Origin: Jacaranda mimosifolia | Taxonomy: Eukaryota > Streptophyta > Magnoliopsida > Lamiales > Bignoniaceae | Reading direction: 5' to 3' | Assembly (NCBI GenBank): GCA_018894105.1 | Contig: CM032131.1 | Span: 18,209,578 to 18,273,577 of the forward strand | DNA length: 64,000 bases | In this document: one piece after another, positions 10,951-23,080 of the stretch | Numbering within the stretch: the first letter of the stretch is position 1 | Layout: every line of letters begins with the position of its first letter | Program-made: the position numbers and the translations under genes | The notes under the pieces: generated by a model | Databases searched by the model: none | Seen by the model: the letters and a program-made list of their open reading frames with translations, nothing else | What the model was told of the DNA's origin: nothing

Positions 10951-13439
10951 ATCTCTTTAGGAAAAGAAAAAATAATAGTTAATTTGTGAGAGAGTAAAGC
11001 AGTAGCAAAAATACAATTGAAAGAGCAATCCAAAATTAACCCAGATATGGATTATTCCCATTTTACATGTCCTCAAATAAGTACTAGAAAATAAATAACA
11101 GTTGGGATTGGGATAACCATGAAAAAGCCAGTCCACCAATCAAATTAAATTAGTGATGGAGTCACAACTAAAATAAACTAAAGCAGCCAATCCACCGGCA
11201 CCCAGAACTAAAAGCTCACAATTACCTCTGGCTACCACCACACAGTGATAGTAGCATAAGGGGAAAAAATGGTCACCTACAGATGCTTGGCAGAACTACT
11301 ACAACACACCTCACACTTTCAGGGCTAATTCAGAACACACAATGCTAATAAGACAGTGAACCTTACACTTTAAAGGGCGACAAAGGACACGTAAAGCCAC
11401 CTTGCGAAAACACAAGACACCAAGACTAATTTAATTCATTATGTGGCTGTTACTTATACGCTATAGGAGGCCCCCAAGATAACCAAAAATTTGCAGAACC
11501 CAGAGGACTTAAATAGCAAACAACATCAATAATAATTTCCTAGGTTCAAAAATGAAGCAACCAACAATAGCTGAATAAACATTGCTAACGTAGACCTCCT
11601 TAGTAATGAATAACAGTGCACGGTACAATTGAATCCAAGAAAGAACACGTAGCTAGAGCAAATTAACATATTACATGCACATAGCAATTCAACATTGATC
11701 ATATTAACTTTAACATAACACATAAAGCTTGAATGAAACTGATTAAACGAGCTATACAATAAGCCATACCTTTTTGTAATACATGAAGAAATGACAACAA
11801 TGGCTTTAATTGCATTAGGACTCAAACCCGTCTGACATGAACAGCAACAATTTCATGTATATCGACATATAAACAGAAAGACAAAAATGAAATATGCTCA
11901 ATCACTAAGTTCATCTTCCTTGGAGACAGGAAAAGTAAATATTATACATATAAGTTCAACTCATGGAACACTACTCAAAATATGATACAATACATATTAT
12001 GCTGACAGGAATTCAATCAAACCAAGTTGGAAATGGATGTGGAAAACAGAACTAAACCTGAACTGATATTCCCAAAGAGGTGATCAAATTCACCTTAAAA
12101 ACATACTCCTATCATCCCTTCACTCAAAATTTAACGCATTCAACATGTAAGTAACAACAACAAATCATTTAAAGCATAAACCATTAACAAAAAAAATTGC
12201 AGCCCAAAATACCGAAAGGCCATAAAAACCTATCCCAAGTTGCATCAAAAGAACCCAAGGACCAGTGCAGAATCCAAAATAAAATATCCTCAATTCACAT
12301 ATATTAAAGCCTAAACGTTGACACTGGAATCCACTTACATTAAAAAGTCTAGAATAGACATATAATTACTCTAAGAATTATTTTCCCAACCATACAGAAC
12401 AATCTTTTCACCCACCCAGACCACAATGATAATGAACATTCGAATTTTCTCAAATTACTCACAACTAACAACAAATTGATCACATATTTTTGACGAAGTT
12501 GGGACATCCAAATTTTAATCATCTCAAATATATTTCAAATTTTCAATTGTTCTGTCATATGAACTAAAATTTATATATCTATAATTTATTTTTCTAAATA
12601 ACTTTGTGCCAAAATTTAGCTTTTTTATTCTTAATTATTCAGAAAAAGGCATCCTAAAATGGAGTCTTGTTTGTCATTAATTCTAGCATCATGCATGTAT
12701 ATAGTGCTTGTTAAACAGTTGAGCACTTCTTTCGTTAAGCATACTATAGTTTGCATTAACAGCAAATTACTCTCTAAACAGGGCAGAACCAAAACCACGC
12801 AGAGGAGTGCTCCAAATCAATAAATAATACCCCTGACCTTAAAGTTCATCCACTAGATTCACAATAACAACAACAAATTCCAATTCAAATTAAGAAAAAA
12901 CATGCCAAATGCCTTGCGCCGTTTGGGCTTTGGCGAAATATCAAAAGACCAAATTGTAATGGAAGAACCCACGGACGAATCTAGCACGATTTCAATGCAA
13001 TCATAACAACCAAACTGCTTGTAGGTGAGTGCAGTGTGTGGCGAGGGCATCGCATACGCCGACACACAACAAACTTAAATACACAAAGCCGTAATGCCAA
13101 AACCCAAGAAAATTTGAAAAACTCTTACAGTGGTTAATAGATTAGTCACAGGGACAGATGAAGCACAACAAATTGATAAGCCAAGTCATGAAGAAAGCAA
13201 GTAAATTAGGTATCCAAAGCCGTATGAGATGCTTTTTCAGAAAAATAAAGGTGTGACGACGATTCGGTTATAGAGGTGAGATTTCGTCAACAAAAACCCA
13301 AGAGAGAGGTTGGGATAAAAGAGTGAGAAATCGGCACTGTGGATCTCAGAAATTGGTTTATGAGAAAAGCCCCACTTACTCCTAAGACACAAGGGTTATC
13401 TCACATTCAATCACATCCTCACTCACGTCTAATGTTTTT
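10951..13439 (-). other. Possible 5' gene remnant of unknown identity
   Basis: Base composition here is more even than in the flanking AT-rich spacer. On the minus strand a frame at 13065-12859 (68 residues, with YKQFGCYDCIEIVLDSS and SPKPKRRKAFGMF) has gene-like codon use and no recognised family. Downstream on that strand lies about 1.8 kb that reads like intron. I cannot find matching further exons, so this may be the first exon and intron of a truncated or captured gene, or chance. No function is proposed. Confidence 0.25.
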
Positions 13440-13499
13440 GAAGAGGTAAAATGGGGTTTAGCCCCACAAGCAATCGCGGGCTCATGTCTTCAGTCATTC

Positions 13500-13861
13500 T
13501 AGACCTAAAGAGCTTCCTAGACAAAGTGAACCTTTCGTGTCTAGTTTAGATACCATACAACTCTTGTAGGTGTCCATAGATCTCACTAGCATGCTTCATA
13601 TGCTCATGAGTCTTTTGCAACTCATTTGTCATAGATGCCATCATGAGACACCTTGTTTGTAGATCATCATCCAAAACTTCGTGAACAATTCATGGCCTCA
13701 TTGCTGGCATCATCGCCAATGGTATCTAGCGGACTTTGATCAAGAACCTAAGTCCTCTTTTTGGAGTCAAGCATTATTTTGAGGTTTCTCAACCAATCAT
13801 GAAAATTGGGCTTCGTTAGTTTATCAATTTCCAAAATTATTGTGAGTGGATTCTTAGCCAT
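13500..13861 (-). pseudogene. Copia-type gag fragment
   Basis: From the minus-strand ATG at 13861 the translation starts MAKNPLTIILEIDKLTKPNF, then HDWLRNLKIMLDS and a VLDQSPLD motif. This is the characteristic N-terminus of plant Copia gag, which packages element RNA. One in-frame stop and at least one frameshift interrupt it. In the shifted frame RCLMMASMTNELQKTHEHM and later SRKLFR continue the family order. The frame ends before any zinc knuckle. It cannot make a working protein. Confidence 0.75.
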
Positions 13862-15842
13862 TTTGAGTTTGAAGATTTAAAAAATCTACAAAAAATCAAT
13901 AAAAGAGAAAATAAGCATGCGATTGAATATTGATATTTGAAAACATGTTTATGGTCTTTCAAGCATGTTTTTGTCTCACTATTTTATCAAATCATTCACC
14001 CCCTAGAAGAATTTGGGAAATCATATTTCCTAGTGATAATCAAGACCCTAAGGACTTGTAAGTGGACCCCTATGACCAAGTGCCATCCATAAACAATCGA
14101 AAGGTAAGCAACATTTGCTAATTGCATCATATGCAACTCTTGATATATTTTACCTCATTCTTCATGTAGATCCCCGTGATCAGACGACCTCTACATTACT
14201 AGGTGTTAAGTCAGACCTACTAATCAAATTTTAATTCGAGACCGCTCCACGACATCCCCCGTTACCGAGTGCCAATGCATGGGAAGCCTCAAATGAAATG
14301 TGTATTATATGCTAAGTATATGGTCACAGCTTTCCACCTAAGTGTGACCCCCGTGACTGAGTGCCATCACACAAAGATGGTAGCATCTTTATGCCATATA
14401 CTATTGGTAGAAAGGATAGATTAATTAAAACTCCTTTTAATTTGTATCCATCTTGACTTAATATTTTGAAAGCACTTAGACATTTTAAGTGGAGGGTTTT
14501 TAACTTGCTTGCCAAGATCTCACCAATTTTATCTTCCTGTTTAGAGTTTCTATATCCTAGTCCATGCATCACATAAATCAATAGGATATGAAAAGCATAA
14601 ATAAGTAAATACGCCTAGCATACTCCTATTGTGCGATGACCATGAGCTTAACCAAGTAGTGCAGTTTAGAGCCATATGTGCACCACTTAGTTGATTTTAA
14701 GTAGGTTGATTAAATATAGCTATTACATAAATGTATCCCATACATTCATGGGTATTCATGCCTACAATGGTCTTCTTTGCTTCTTATAATATTTACATGA
14801 GAAAGAAATCCTCACTCCTAATGTTTCTACTCTTATAACATTTACAAGATAGAAATTAAGAGGCATGCAAGCCCCAATTTAATACAACCCTTTTCAACAA
14901 CTTAAAACAAATAAAATCAATATTAAAGGCTCATGATCATCCATATTCATTCATCATCCATTCAATAATTAAATGGATAATAAATAAATCAAGAATTGAT
15001 ATTCAATTCCAGCAATTAAATGTTTATCACATAAACAATTAATTGGTCTAGCAAAAACAAGCATAACATTTATGCATCATATTTTTGCAATAATTGGAGA
15101 TCAACTTTAACAAGATTTAAAAAGCATTCAAAAATGTCAAACATTATTTTGAGAACTTGCACAACACTTGAGCATCTATTATATGTGAATTAAAACACAT
15201 TTGGTCACAAAAAAAGCCAAAAAACACAACCAAACTCGTTCATCACTCAAACCAGGCATTGCTGCCCACGCTGGGCACTGGGAGCGCACCAGGCCCACGC
15301 ATTGCCCTGCCAGCGCCCGGCAATGGCGCAACAACCCCCTGTTTTCAAGTGTGGATTGAGTCATGTGTTCATTTTCTCAACTTTTGTGCACCAAAAAATT
15401 TAGGACACCTCCTAAACATTAAACCACACAACATAGATGAAATTTCAGATCTAAAACGCCTGTTAAAAATGAAATTTCAAGCGTTCAAACATGCTTCAAA
15501 AATCAAGTTTAAGTAAGAATCACATTCTTCTAAAAATCTCCAATTAAATCCGATCCAATTGGATCCAAAATGACCAAAACACCTGAAGGCCAAATATAAC
15601 ATGCTATATCAATATATAACATCATTCAATGCTAAATCAAAATTTAACATTAGCTAATCATGAATCAAATTACACTAACATGTGAATTAACAATTAAAAC
15701 ACATATTAGCATAATATCTATTCATCATCAAAGGAGCCACACGCATCATCAACCAAACACTCCAATCCATAAATTGGATCAAATATTTGAAAATCTAGAT
15801 CAATCCATCACATGAATCAATCAATATTAAAAGCATGAATTA

Positions 15843-15855
15843 GGCTCCAATACCA
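15843..15855 (-). promoter_or_regulatory. Retrotransposon primer-binding site (initiator tRNA-Met type)
   Basis: On the minus strand this reads TGGTATTGGAGCC, two changes from the usual plant initiator-tRNA complement TGGTATCAGAGC. It lies two bases beyond the LTR end (CTTTCA), the expected position. Confidence 0.6.
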
Positions 15856-15857
15856 CT

Positions 15858-16443
15858 TGAAAGATGGTGTAAGCCCAGGATCCAATTAATAACACTAAAA
15901 AAGCTGAAATTATTCATCTGTTAAACTGGATTAGGGTCAGAAAATTACCTCAAAAGCAAATTCCAACTGAAATGAAGAAGACAAGCTAGATCTCTCCAAC
16001 ACAGTCTCCTCCTGGCGCAGCAGAGTGTGAGCAACCTTTGCCCATCCAAATAACCTCAGAATTGAGTGAAACTTGAACCAAAAGAACACCAACGCCTTGA
16101 TGTATCTCCACTAACAATTTCAACTCAAAAAAGTTTCAGCAAGACCTTCAATGGATGCTCTAAAGTTACTGCCCAAACAGAGGATCTCCAAAAGCTTAGC
16201 AATCCAAATGTCTTGCCTCTAATGATAAGATCCACACAACAATGGACAATCCAATTTCTCCTAGATCAACTGAAAAATTAAAGGAGAAATGAGGATGATG
16301 AAGGCTGAAAATCTAGAGAGGGTGAGGTGAAGAAAAATGTGAAGCCTCAACACATGAGAGAATCACAAGAATTGGAGGGAAAATGAGGAATATGACAATT
16401 AGATCTAAATGCTTGTTTTTTCATATGTGTTGGCCGCCCCCTT

Positions 16444-16477
<34 letters not shown>

Positions 16478-18096
16478 GGAGGATGTGTGATGCCAAGGTG
16501 CCATCACATCTTCCTCAAGGTGGAGCCAACTTGCATGCAAGTGATATGTGCATTTTGTGTGCATTTGAATTTCATTTGGAATCTTCATTTCATCTAATGA
16601 AATGTCATCCAAATAAATTCTAATGCCACACCAAATGAACTCTTAATTTGAATTTTCTCTCCAAAATCAAATCTTCACATTAATTAAACTAAATAATTTA
16701 ATTTAATTAAATCTTGACCTAACCTTTAAGTCAACTAACTTAACTTTTTAAGCTAGTAATTGTTAACTTAACTCTTTAAGTTAACTTGACCAATTGATAG
16801 TCATGTGGCACCAATTAAATTAATCTTTAATTTAATTGGTATAATTTAACTCCTTAAATTATTTAGATCAATTTAACAATTAAATTGATCAAGTCAAAAT
16901 GACTAAAAATTGCATCATCCAATTTCCTCTCATTTTCGGTCAACTTGGTATTTTCCTAACATTTAGAAAATTTCATTCATCAAGTAGGATTACTAATTCG
17001 CTTTTGCGTGTGACCTATTAGGTTCTACCATTAATTGGACATGGGCTCACAACTTTTGTGACTTTAGAATATCAAATATTCACATTAGTTTAATCTCCTT
17101 TAAACTAATTGACTCAATTCAATTAATCTCTATTAATTGAAGAGTACCCAATCTCCGTAGTCGATGTCCAACCTCAAACATATGGAGCCCAACAATTGGC
17201 CAATGAATGCTTTTGGTGAACCATTCTGGTTCTACGCACACCATGCAAATACGGTCCTTCCGTCTCCTATCTCCATGAAAGAGGCCTAGGGCAAGATATT
17301 TATCGGCTCTCTAATAGCCTTGATATTATGTTTCTATTCTCAATGTTCAATTTCGGTTTATGACCTCATCTTTGGAAAAATCCTTTTCCAAATTGTCATA
17401 CTGCCTTGCGCAAGGACTTTTGGGAATCGATCATTATAGAATATATAGGAGATGCACTCGCCCTTCACAAAGACGAGGAGTCGGATCCTATCTTGGATCT
17501 TCATAAACCTCCATGTCTAAGTAGCTCATACCTACCCTCAACCTGAACGGTCTACTAAGTGGTCAAGGAAGAGTCAAAGCATAAGGATCTGAACACAAGG
17601 TTACAATGGATCCTCAGGTCAAAGGACTAATTATATGTACTAGCGTAAGCTGGATAACTTGCCACTACCAACATGCCACAACTGCTACCTAGTGGATTCT
17701 CCGAGCGGGCCTCCAATGCCTTGTTCTATAACAAGAACCCACTAATATGCACCCATGTCATACATAGATTGCTCATGGAATGGAGTAGCATCCAACCGTG
17801 GGATTATACATCGTTAGTGAAAGTCTATCCGAATCTTAGATGCACTGTCTCATAAGATTCTATAACTTAGGATATTTAAGATCATGACCATGTAAGACTT
17901 ATTCCATGATCACCACCTAGTGCGTACCAAGTCCCATAGTCTTGTGTGATCTAAGGGCTTCAACCAAATGCCAGTGAAGTAATATAAGCATAAGATGAAG
18001 TTGGCCATTTATAATGAATATCATTCAATCAAGATTGTCTCACAAATGAAATAGTTTACATGCCAATCTCATTGGTTGCGGGGCGCTATTCCAATA
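15858..18096 (-). repeat. 5' LTR of the partial Copia-type element
   Basis: The LTR is about 2.24 kb, delimited on the plus strand by TGAAAGATGG at 15858 and by CTATTCCAATA ending at 18096; the equivalent end in the other copy is CTATTCCAACA at 7083. A 30-bp AT dinucleotide run sits at about 16446-16473. The right 1.24 kb matches 5845-7083. Similarity between the two copies continues to about 18236, so the outer boundary is not certain. Confidence 0.5.
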
Positions 18097-18236
18097 ATTT
18101 TGACGAGTAACAATGAGGCATAATGAACACATATTGAGTGTCAATATAAAAGGATTAATAATTGTTAAGGCAGCAACTTAACAGTATTCAACCAACGACG
18201 AATTAGATCGATTTTGGAACAAATGAAATAAAAGTT

Positions 18237-18959
18237 GAAAAAGAGTAAAAGTATTATTTAATATTTACATGCACACTCTGATCTTGATTAGAAGGCTCCA
18301 TGTTGAGCATTTCCAACTACTTATTACCATTGTTCCTTTCCACAAATTTGACAAAAGTATACCTAGACTTTTATTGATGTTCCCAATAAATTGTGCTCCT
18401 AAACTAAATCTTTCCAACATAGGAGTTGAAAAACCATATTTGCATACTTCTAATCAACTCCACAAAGTCAAACTAATCTTTAAAGTTAACTCTAACACAA
18501 AATTATATATCAACAGTGAGCACACAGATCAAATAAAGCAGTTTACTACCTCAGTAATTCTCTCATACCAAATAATCAACTAATATACTTATAAAATTCT
18601 ATAATTAATATAAGGATCACTCAGTACATGATCAGACAATAGAAATCAGCTAGCCAAATAATAGAAATCGAATTCACACTGGTAATAACTCCTCAATTAT
18701 AACACCAAAACCAATTTCTAACTTCCAAAATGATAATATTCATAAACTCCTATACAATGTCAAGTTCATTCAAAGGTGGTACAAGTTAAGAGGTGCTACA
18801 AGTCGAGAACTGCTGGCGCAATTGGCTAGATGGCAAAAAATGAACAAACCTGCCCCTTGTCTCTTTGTGCATCTCCCAAAATACATCCATATTGACTTTG
18901 TTGTATTCAAGGCAAAGATAATCAGTTATTTATTCATCTATGTAAGATTCAGGATTTGA
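18237..18959. other. Non-coding spacer
   Basis: The plus-strand frame 18269-18583 (104 codons) has no recognised motif and atypical composition for a gene. No RNA or repeat is identified. Confidence 0.35.
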
Positions 18960-20509
18960 CCAAAGCCTCAAATAAAGTTGTTCTCAAGGACGAGTCCAAA
19001 TCAATCTGCAGTGGCAGTAGCTGCCTCAATTTTCAGTGAGATTTCCGAGGGCATTTTTTGTATCTTCTAGTAAGGCCCTCATTATTGACTGAAAGTCAAC
19101 AGCACTTTGTTCTAACCTCTTTCGCTTTCCTATGGAGGATATTTTATTCTTAGAAATAGACCTAAATGGTGGAGTGATGGACGGATTTAGGGGGTGCAAT
19201 AGCCCAGTGACGGATTTAGGGGGTGCAAGGAGGGGCTATTGCGCCCCCAACATTTTGTGTACCTTTTTAAAATTTTATAATATTTCTATATATTTTTAAA
19301 CTTTAGTAATAATCTACCAATATATTTATATTTATTTTTTAATTTTTGTAACAATTTCTAGTTTACATATATTTAAAATTTTAGTAATAACTTCTATTAA
19401 TTCTTTACCTATTGTAGTTTTGAAAATTTTAAAGCAAAGTTTTAGGCCCATATTTACAATCAAATAATTTACAAGTAGGTTAGCTTAGGCCCACTAGGAC
19501 ACTTTTATTTTATTTGTTTGAGAATATATTTATCAAAAATAAAATTTAGAATTAGATAAAAGATGATTTTTTTACTAATTCTTTAGTTACTTATATTGAG
19601 AAAAATATTGTTAAAATTTTTGACATTGATTAGATCATTAATGAATATTATGATATGAAAAAGCGTTGTGCTCAACTTCGATGACCACATGTATTTTGAA
19701 TTCATAAATTATAAACTTTATATTTAAATTTTTATGTTTTTTAATTTTTGCCCCCCCATAGTTTTGGTTCTAAATATGTCCCTGGTGATAGGCACAACAT
19801 CATTTTTAGAATTATTTCCCGCATTAACTCTTATAATTCTTTTAGCTTTTTCTACCAACTTCTCTTCATCCTACAATCCTAAATTCTATTGTAATTCATA
19901 AACTAGATCACCAACATCAATGGAATGTTTACCGGTTGCCCTATCATTGTTAAATATCTCAAGCCAATTGTTGTGCACCGTTGTAGTTTCCTTCAAAGCT
20001 GGGATGCTTGGGGATTATCCTGTTTGAACCATACACGAAGCATGAAATCAGACACCAACAAGGAGTATGTTGATGCAACCAACGAGTATGTTGTTAGAGA
20101 TAATGACAAATCAACTTGGATTTAGCCAAATACAAATGATAGCAAAGCAAAAAGTAAGATTTTACCTTAACGTACTGAACCTAAACTGCTTCTGACTCCA
20201 CAATTATCATATACATCATGAGATCCTTCACCACCTCCAATACAACCAACTTTGCCTTTCAAAAGGCATATATTCTTTCCGCACTTATAATTTTGATTTT
20301 ATATGCTTCATGAGAATGCCACTACCTGGGAACTTCTCAAGCATCTTAGCCTCAAGTTTAATCACGTAGCCACTGTTGAAGGATCCATCACAATGCCATC
20401 CCCTCTTTGCAAGTTCTTCAAGAGTAATAAAAGCCTCTTCTTCATGATAGGTCCAAAATTGGCATGGTGCAGAGGGTACCTTAGCTGAAAAGTATCTAGA
20501 TTGCGTCAT
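18960..20509 (-). pseudogene. Myb/SANT-like gene of PIF/Harbinger type, split by an hAT element
   Basis: On the minus strand, 20509-20285 encodes W-T-x-x-E-E-x-A, then GWHCDGSFNSGYVIKLEAKM and EKFPGSGI with KHIKSKL. This is the Myb/SANT-like domain of the DNA-binding partner encoded by plant PIF/Harbinger elements and related domesticated genes. Further on, about 19920-19830 reads NNDRATGKHSIDVGDLVYEL, matching the family block that usually has GKDRATG. After the hAT insertion (19784-19205) the C-terminal part continues at about 19180-18995 with GKRKRLEQSAVDFQSIM. Frameshifts and stops make it a pseudogene. It probably belonged to the same element as the transposase at 26850-28350. Confidence 0.65.
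19205..19784 (-). mobile_element. Internally deleted hAT element (ZMYM1/TTF-type)
   Basis: The ends are CAGTGACGGATTTAG at the left and, inverted, CAGGGACATATTTAG at the right, an hAT-type pair. Flanking octamers are GCAATAGC and GTGATAGG, only a partial match. Inside, at about 19593-19680 on the plus strand, a decayed frame reads YIEKNIVKNFDID followed by YDMKK, which resembles the hAT C-terminal dimerisation domain of TTF-type transposases. The first 20 bp of the left end are also present just outside, at 19181-19200, a partial duplication. The relation of coding strand to the ends is unclear, so the strand given is nominal. Confidence 0.6.
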
Positions 20510-21336
20510 AACCTACGTTATTAATATTTATTATTTAAAAATCTAAGATTAATAATAAAGAATTAAGGACATACAAATAGTTGGATAGTTAAATCACAAA
20601 AATAAAAATAAAAATATTTTGATTGCACAGATACTATATTTAGACATAAGATAATTTCAAACATGCCTATTATTCAATTCAATCAATATTTATCATGCTA
20701 TCAATATTGAATATAAGTCAAACATAATTTCAATCAAAACATTCAAGGCAATATATCAGAGGTAAAAAAAATCATCAAACATATAGCCCACTACAAAAAA
20801 AATATATTTTTGACAAAACATTTTGAGGAAAACTGTCCATTGAAAATTTCCATTAGATTTTCGATGGGTTTATGAGGAAAAGGTAGTCCTTAACAAATCT
20901 AATGGTAAATCGATGGAAAACCATCTATAAATTTGGAGGTGGTTTGACACGAAAAAGTGGAAATATATCCGACGGGCATTCAGTTGGAATCTCATCTAAA
21001 ATTTTTTCCATGGGATATTTTCAGTTGATTTTCTGTCGGTAATTTGTAATTTTTTTTTTAAAAAAAGTTGTTTTATGATGGAAGTTTTCTTTGGAAAATT
21101 CCATCAAAAAACTAAATAAAATTAGATCCGCGCCCCTCTTTCTTCATATTTCTTTCTTTTCCTTCAATCTTTTTCCTCGTCCACCCCATCACTGCCGTAG
21201 TTTGTTGCTACCATTGCATCGCAGCCTGTCACCACTTGCCCATTTGATGTTCCTCCATCTATTCGGTAAGTTGTTCTTTTCCTAGTTTTTTTTCTTATTT
21301 TTGTGTATTTGGTTAGTTTGGTTTGTTAGAATATTA

Positions 21337-21660
21337 ATTTGGAATGATTTATATGATTTAGTATGATTAATTGTTAGTATGTTAGTTTGATATGTTAGTA
21401 TATATGATTAATTGTTAGTATGTTAGTTTGATATGTTAGTATATATGATTAATTGTTAGTATGTTAGTTTGATATGTTAGTTTAATTTAGTATGATTTAG
21501 TATTGTTAATTTGTTAGTTTGATATGTTCGCTTGGGAATATTAGTATGTATAGTATAAAATTGTTTGAAATTATTGATATCTAGCTTAATATGTTAGAAT
21601 TAATATCTAGTTTAATATGTTAGAATTGATATTTAGTTTAGTATGTTAGAATTGATATTT
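21337..21660. repeat. Two short tandem arrays inside the CACTA element
   Basis: A 41-bp unit containing GATATGTTAGTATATATG and ATTAATTGTTAGTATG is repeated about 2.6 times at 21376-21490. A second array of three 26-bp units (ATATCTAGTTTAATATGTTA core) lies at 21576-21655. Both lie in what appears to be the first intron or leader of the CACTA gene. Confidence 0.7.
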
Positions 21661-22513
21661 TGTCTAGAATATACATATCAATATAGGCCAATAAATTATT
21701 TGCTTTGATAAAATTGAGATAATGATATCCTCATATTATATAATTCATTATTTGGTTTCTTGGAATTAGCTCTTGTGATAATTGATAAGATGACATAATT
21801 AACCTCTAATTTTTACCATAATTTCTTCTTTATCCCTCTACATTTATTTGAGGTCTCTAATCTTAAGATTACAAATCATGCTACTAACATGTGATGTATA
21901 ATAAGATTAATCATAATAAACACTAGGTCACTTATTAATCATGGGATCCAAGTATACTAATCAAGAGGCCAGAGTGCTTGGATTATGTATCTATCATGCA
22001 CAATCGTTCAAAGCAAGTGAGGCCTTTTAGTTTAGACTTGAATCTAGGATAATTTATAAGATAACTTGGGCATTCTGAAATAGCGAAGGTAGCTTACGAA
22101 ATGATAATTAATGTTCAGATCATAAAGAAATACTATTGAAGCTGAATATTCAAAAGAATCATATAGGATAACTTAGACTATCCGACATAACCAAGGTAGC
22201 TTATGAAATAGAATTCTATCTTATTCCAAATGGTTATCTTACAAATTATTTTAAACTTAAATGATTAAAAATTTAACTAAAAAATATGTATATTGCCAAG
22301 TATAATCGACTTATAATTTCTTCTAATTACAATATAGCCTATTATACCAACCAACAACTTGTTCAAACTCATCTCATCCCCATCTATTTCAAAGATTTTC
22401 AAAAGTTAGAAATATAAAGATAAAAATTTCATCATCTCATCTTCACAAACAACCCCAAAGTTGATTCCTAAAGAATAAAACAAAAAAAAGACAAATGTAA
22501 TGAATCCTCAAGA

Positions 22514-22634
22514 TTAATACCAGTGCTGTGGAAAATTATTCTATGATCAATAGTTAAAAATTCACTTGAGGCTGGCCTGAAGTGAATTTTTAACTTATGA
22601 TTGAAGAATATATAATTTTCCACAATACTAGCAT
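22514..22634. repeat. Long imperfect hairpin (about 54-bp arms)
   Basis: The left arm 22514-22567 and right arm 22578-22634 are inverted: GTGGAAAATTAT pairs with ATAATTTTCCAC and GTTAAAAATTCACTT pairs with AAGTGAATTTTTAAC, with a loop of about ten bases. It could be a small foldback element or a source of a hairpin RNA. Confidence 0.65.
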
Positions 22635-23080
22635 TTTTGGCAGGGAGTCATTACATAATTTCAGAACTAAATAATATTTGATTAGAAAATGAGCATCATA
22701 GGAGTTTCCAACTCTTATAATCGGTCAATAGACTTACATGCTCAATAAAAATTTCTTTTTAGAATTTTTTTCATTCACATAAAGTCTTTAGTATTTTTGT
22801 CTACCTTGTTGTTGTAAATGACAACCAATCACAATTTGGAACATCAATGAACCATTAAAACTGTCCTCTTATTACAACAACAAATCCGGGTAGATAGAAA
22901 GACTGAAGAATTTATCTGATGGATAAATGATATATTCTATATATCTAAACTTCAATTTTAACTAATGTGTCTTATCAAGTCTAGTTGTTAATTGTTCTTA
23001 TGTGTTTGATGTACGTGAATATTAAGTTGTCATAATAATATTAATTAATGTTCATATTTGATGTTTGTTTTTGTTTTATA

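Larger units (their letters stand above)
13440..18096 (-). mobile_element. Partial Copia-type LTR retrotransposon (5' LTR, PBS, leader, gag start)
   Basis: Read on the minus strand the element runs from an LTR (18096 to 15858), through a primer-binding site at 15855-15843, an unusually long leader of about 2 kb, to a gag start at 13861. Homology to retroelement coding stops near 13500, so most of gag and all of pol and the 3' LTR are missing. The leader contains a GC-rich island at about 15255-15330 that contrasts with its AT-rich surroundings. The LTR resembles the fragment at 5845-7228. Confidence 0.6.

Noticed and set aside
21376..21490. Short tandem array considered as a CRISPR-like repeat
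   Set aside because: Units are contiguous with no spacers, and the context is a plant transposon.
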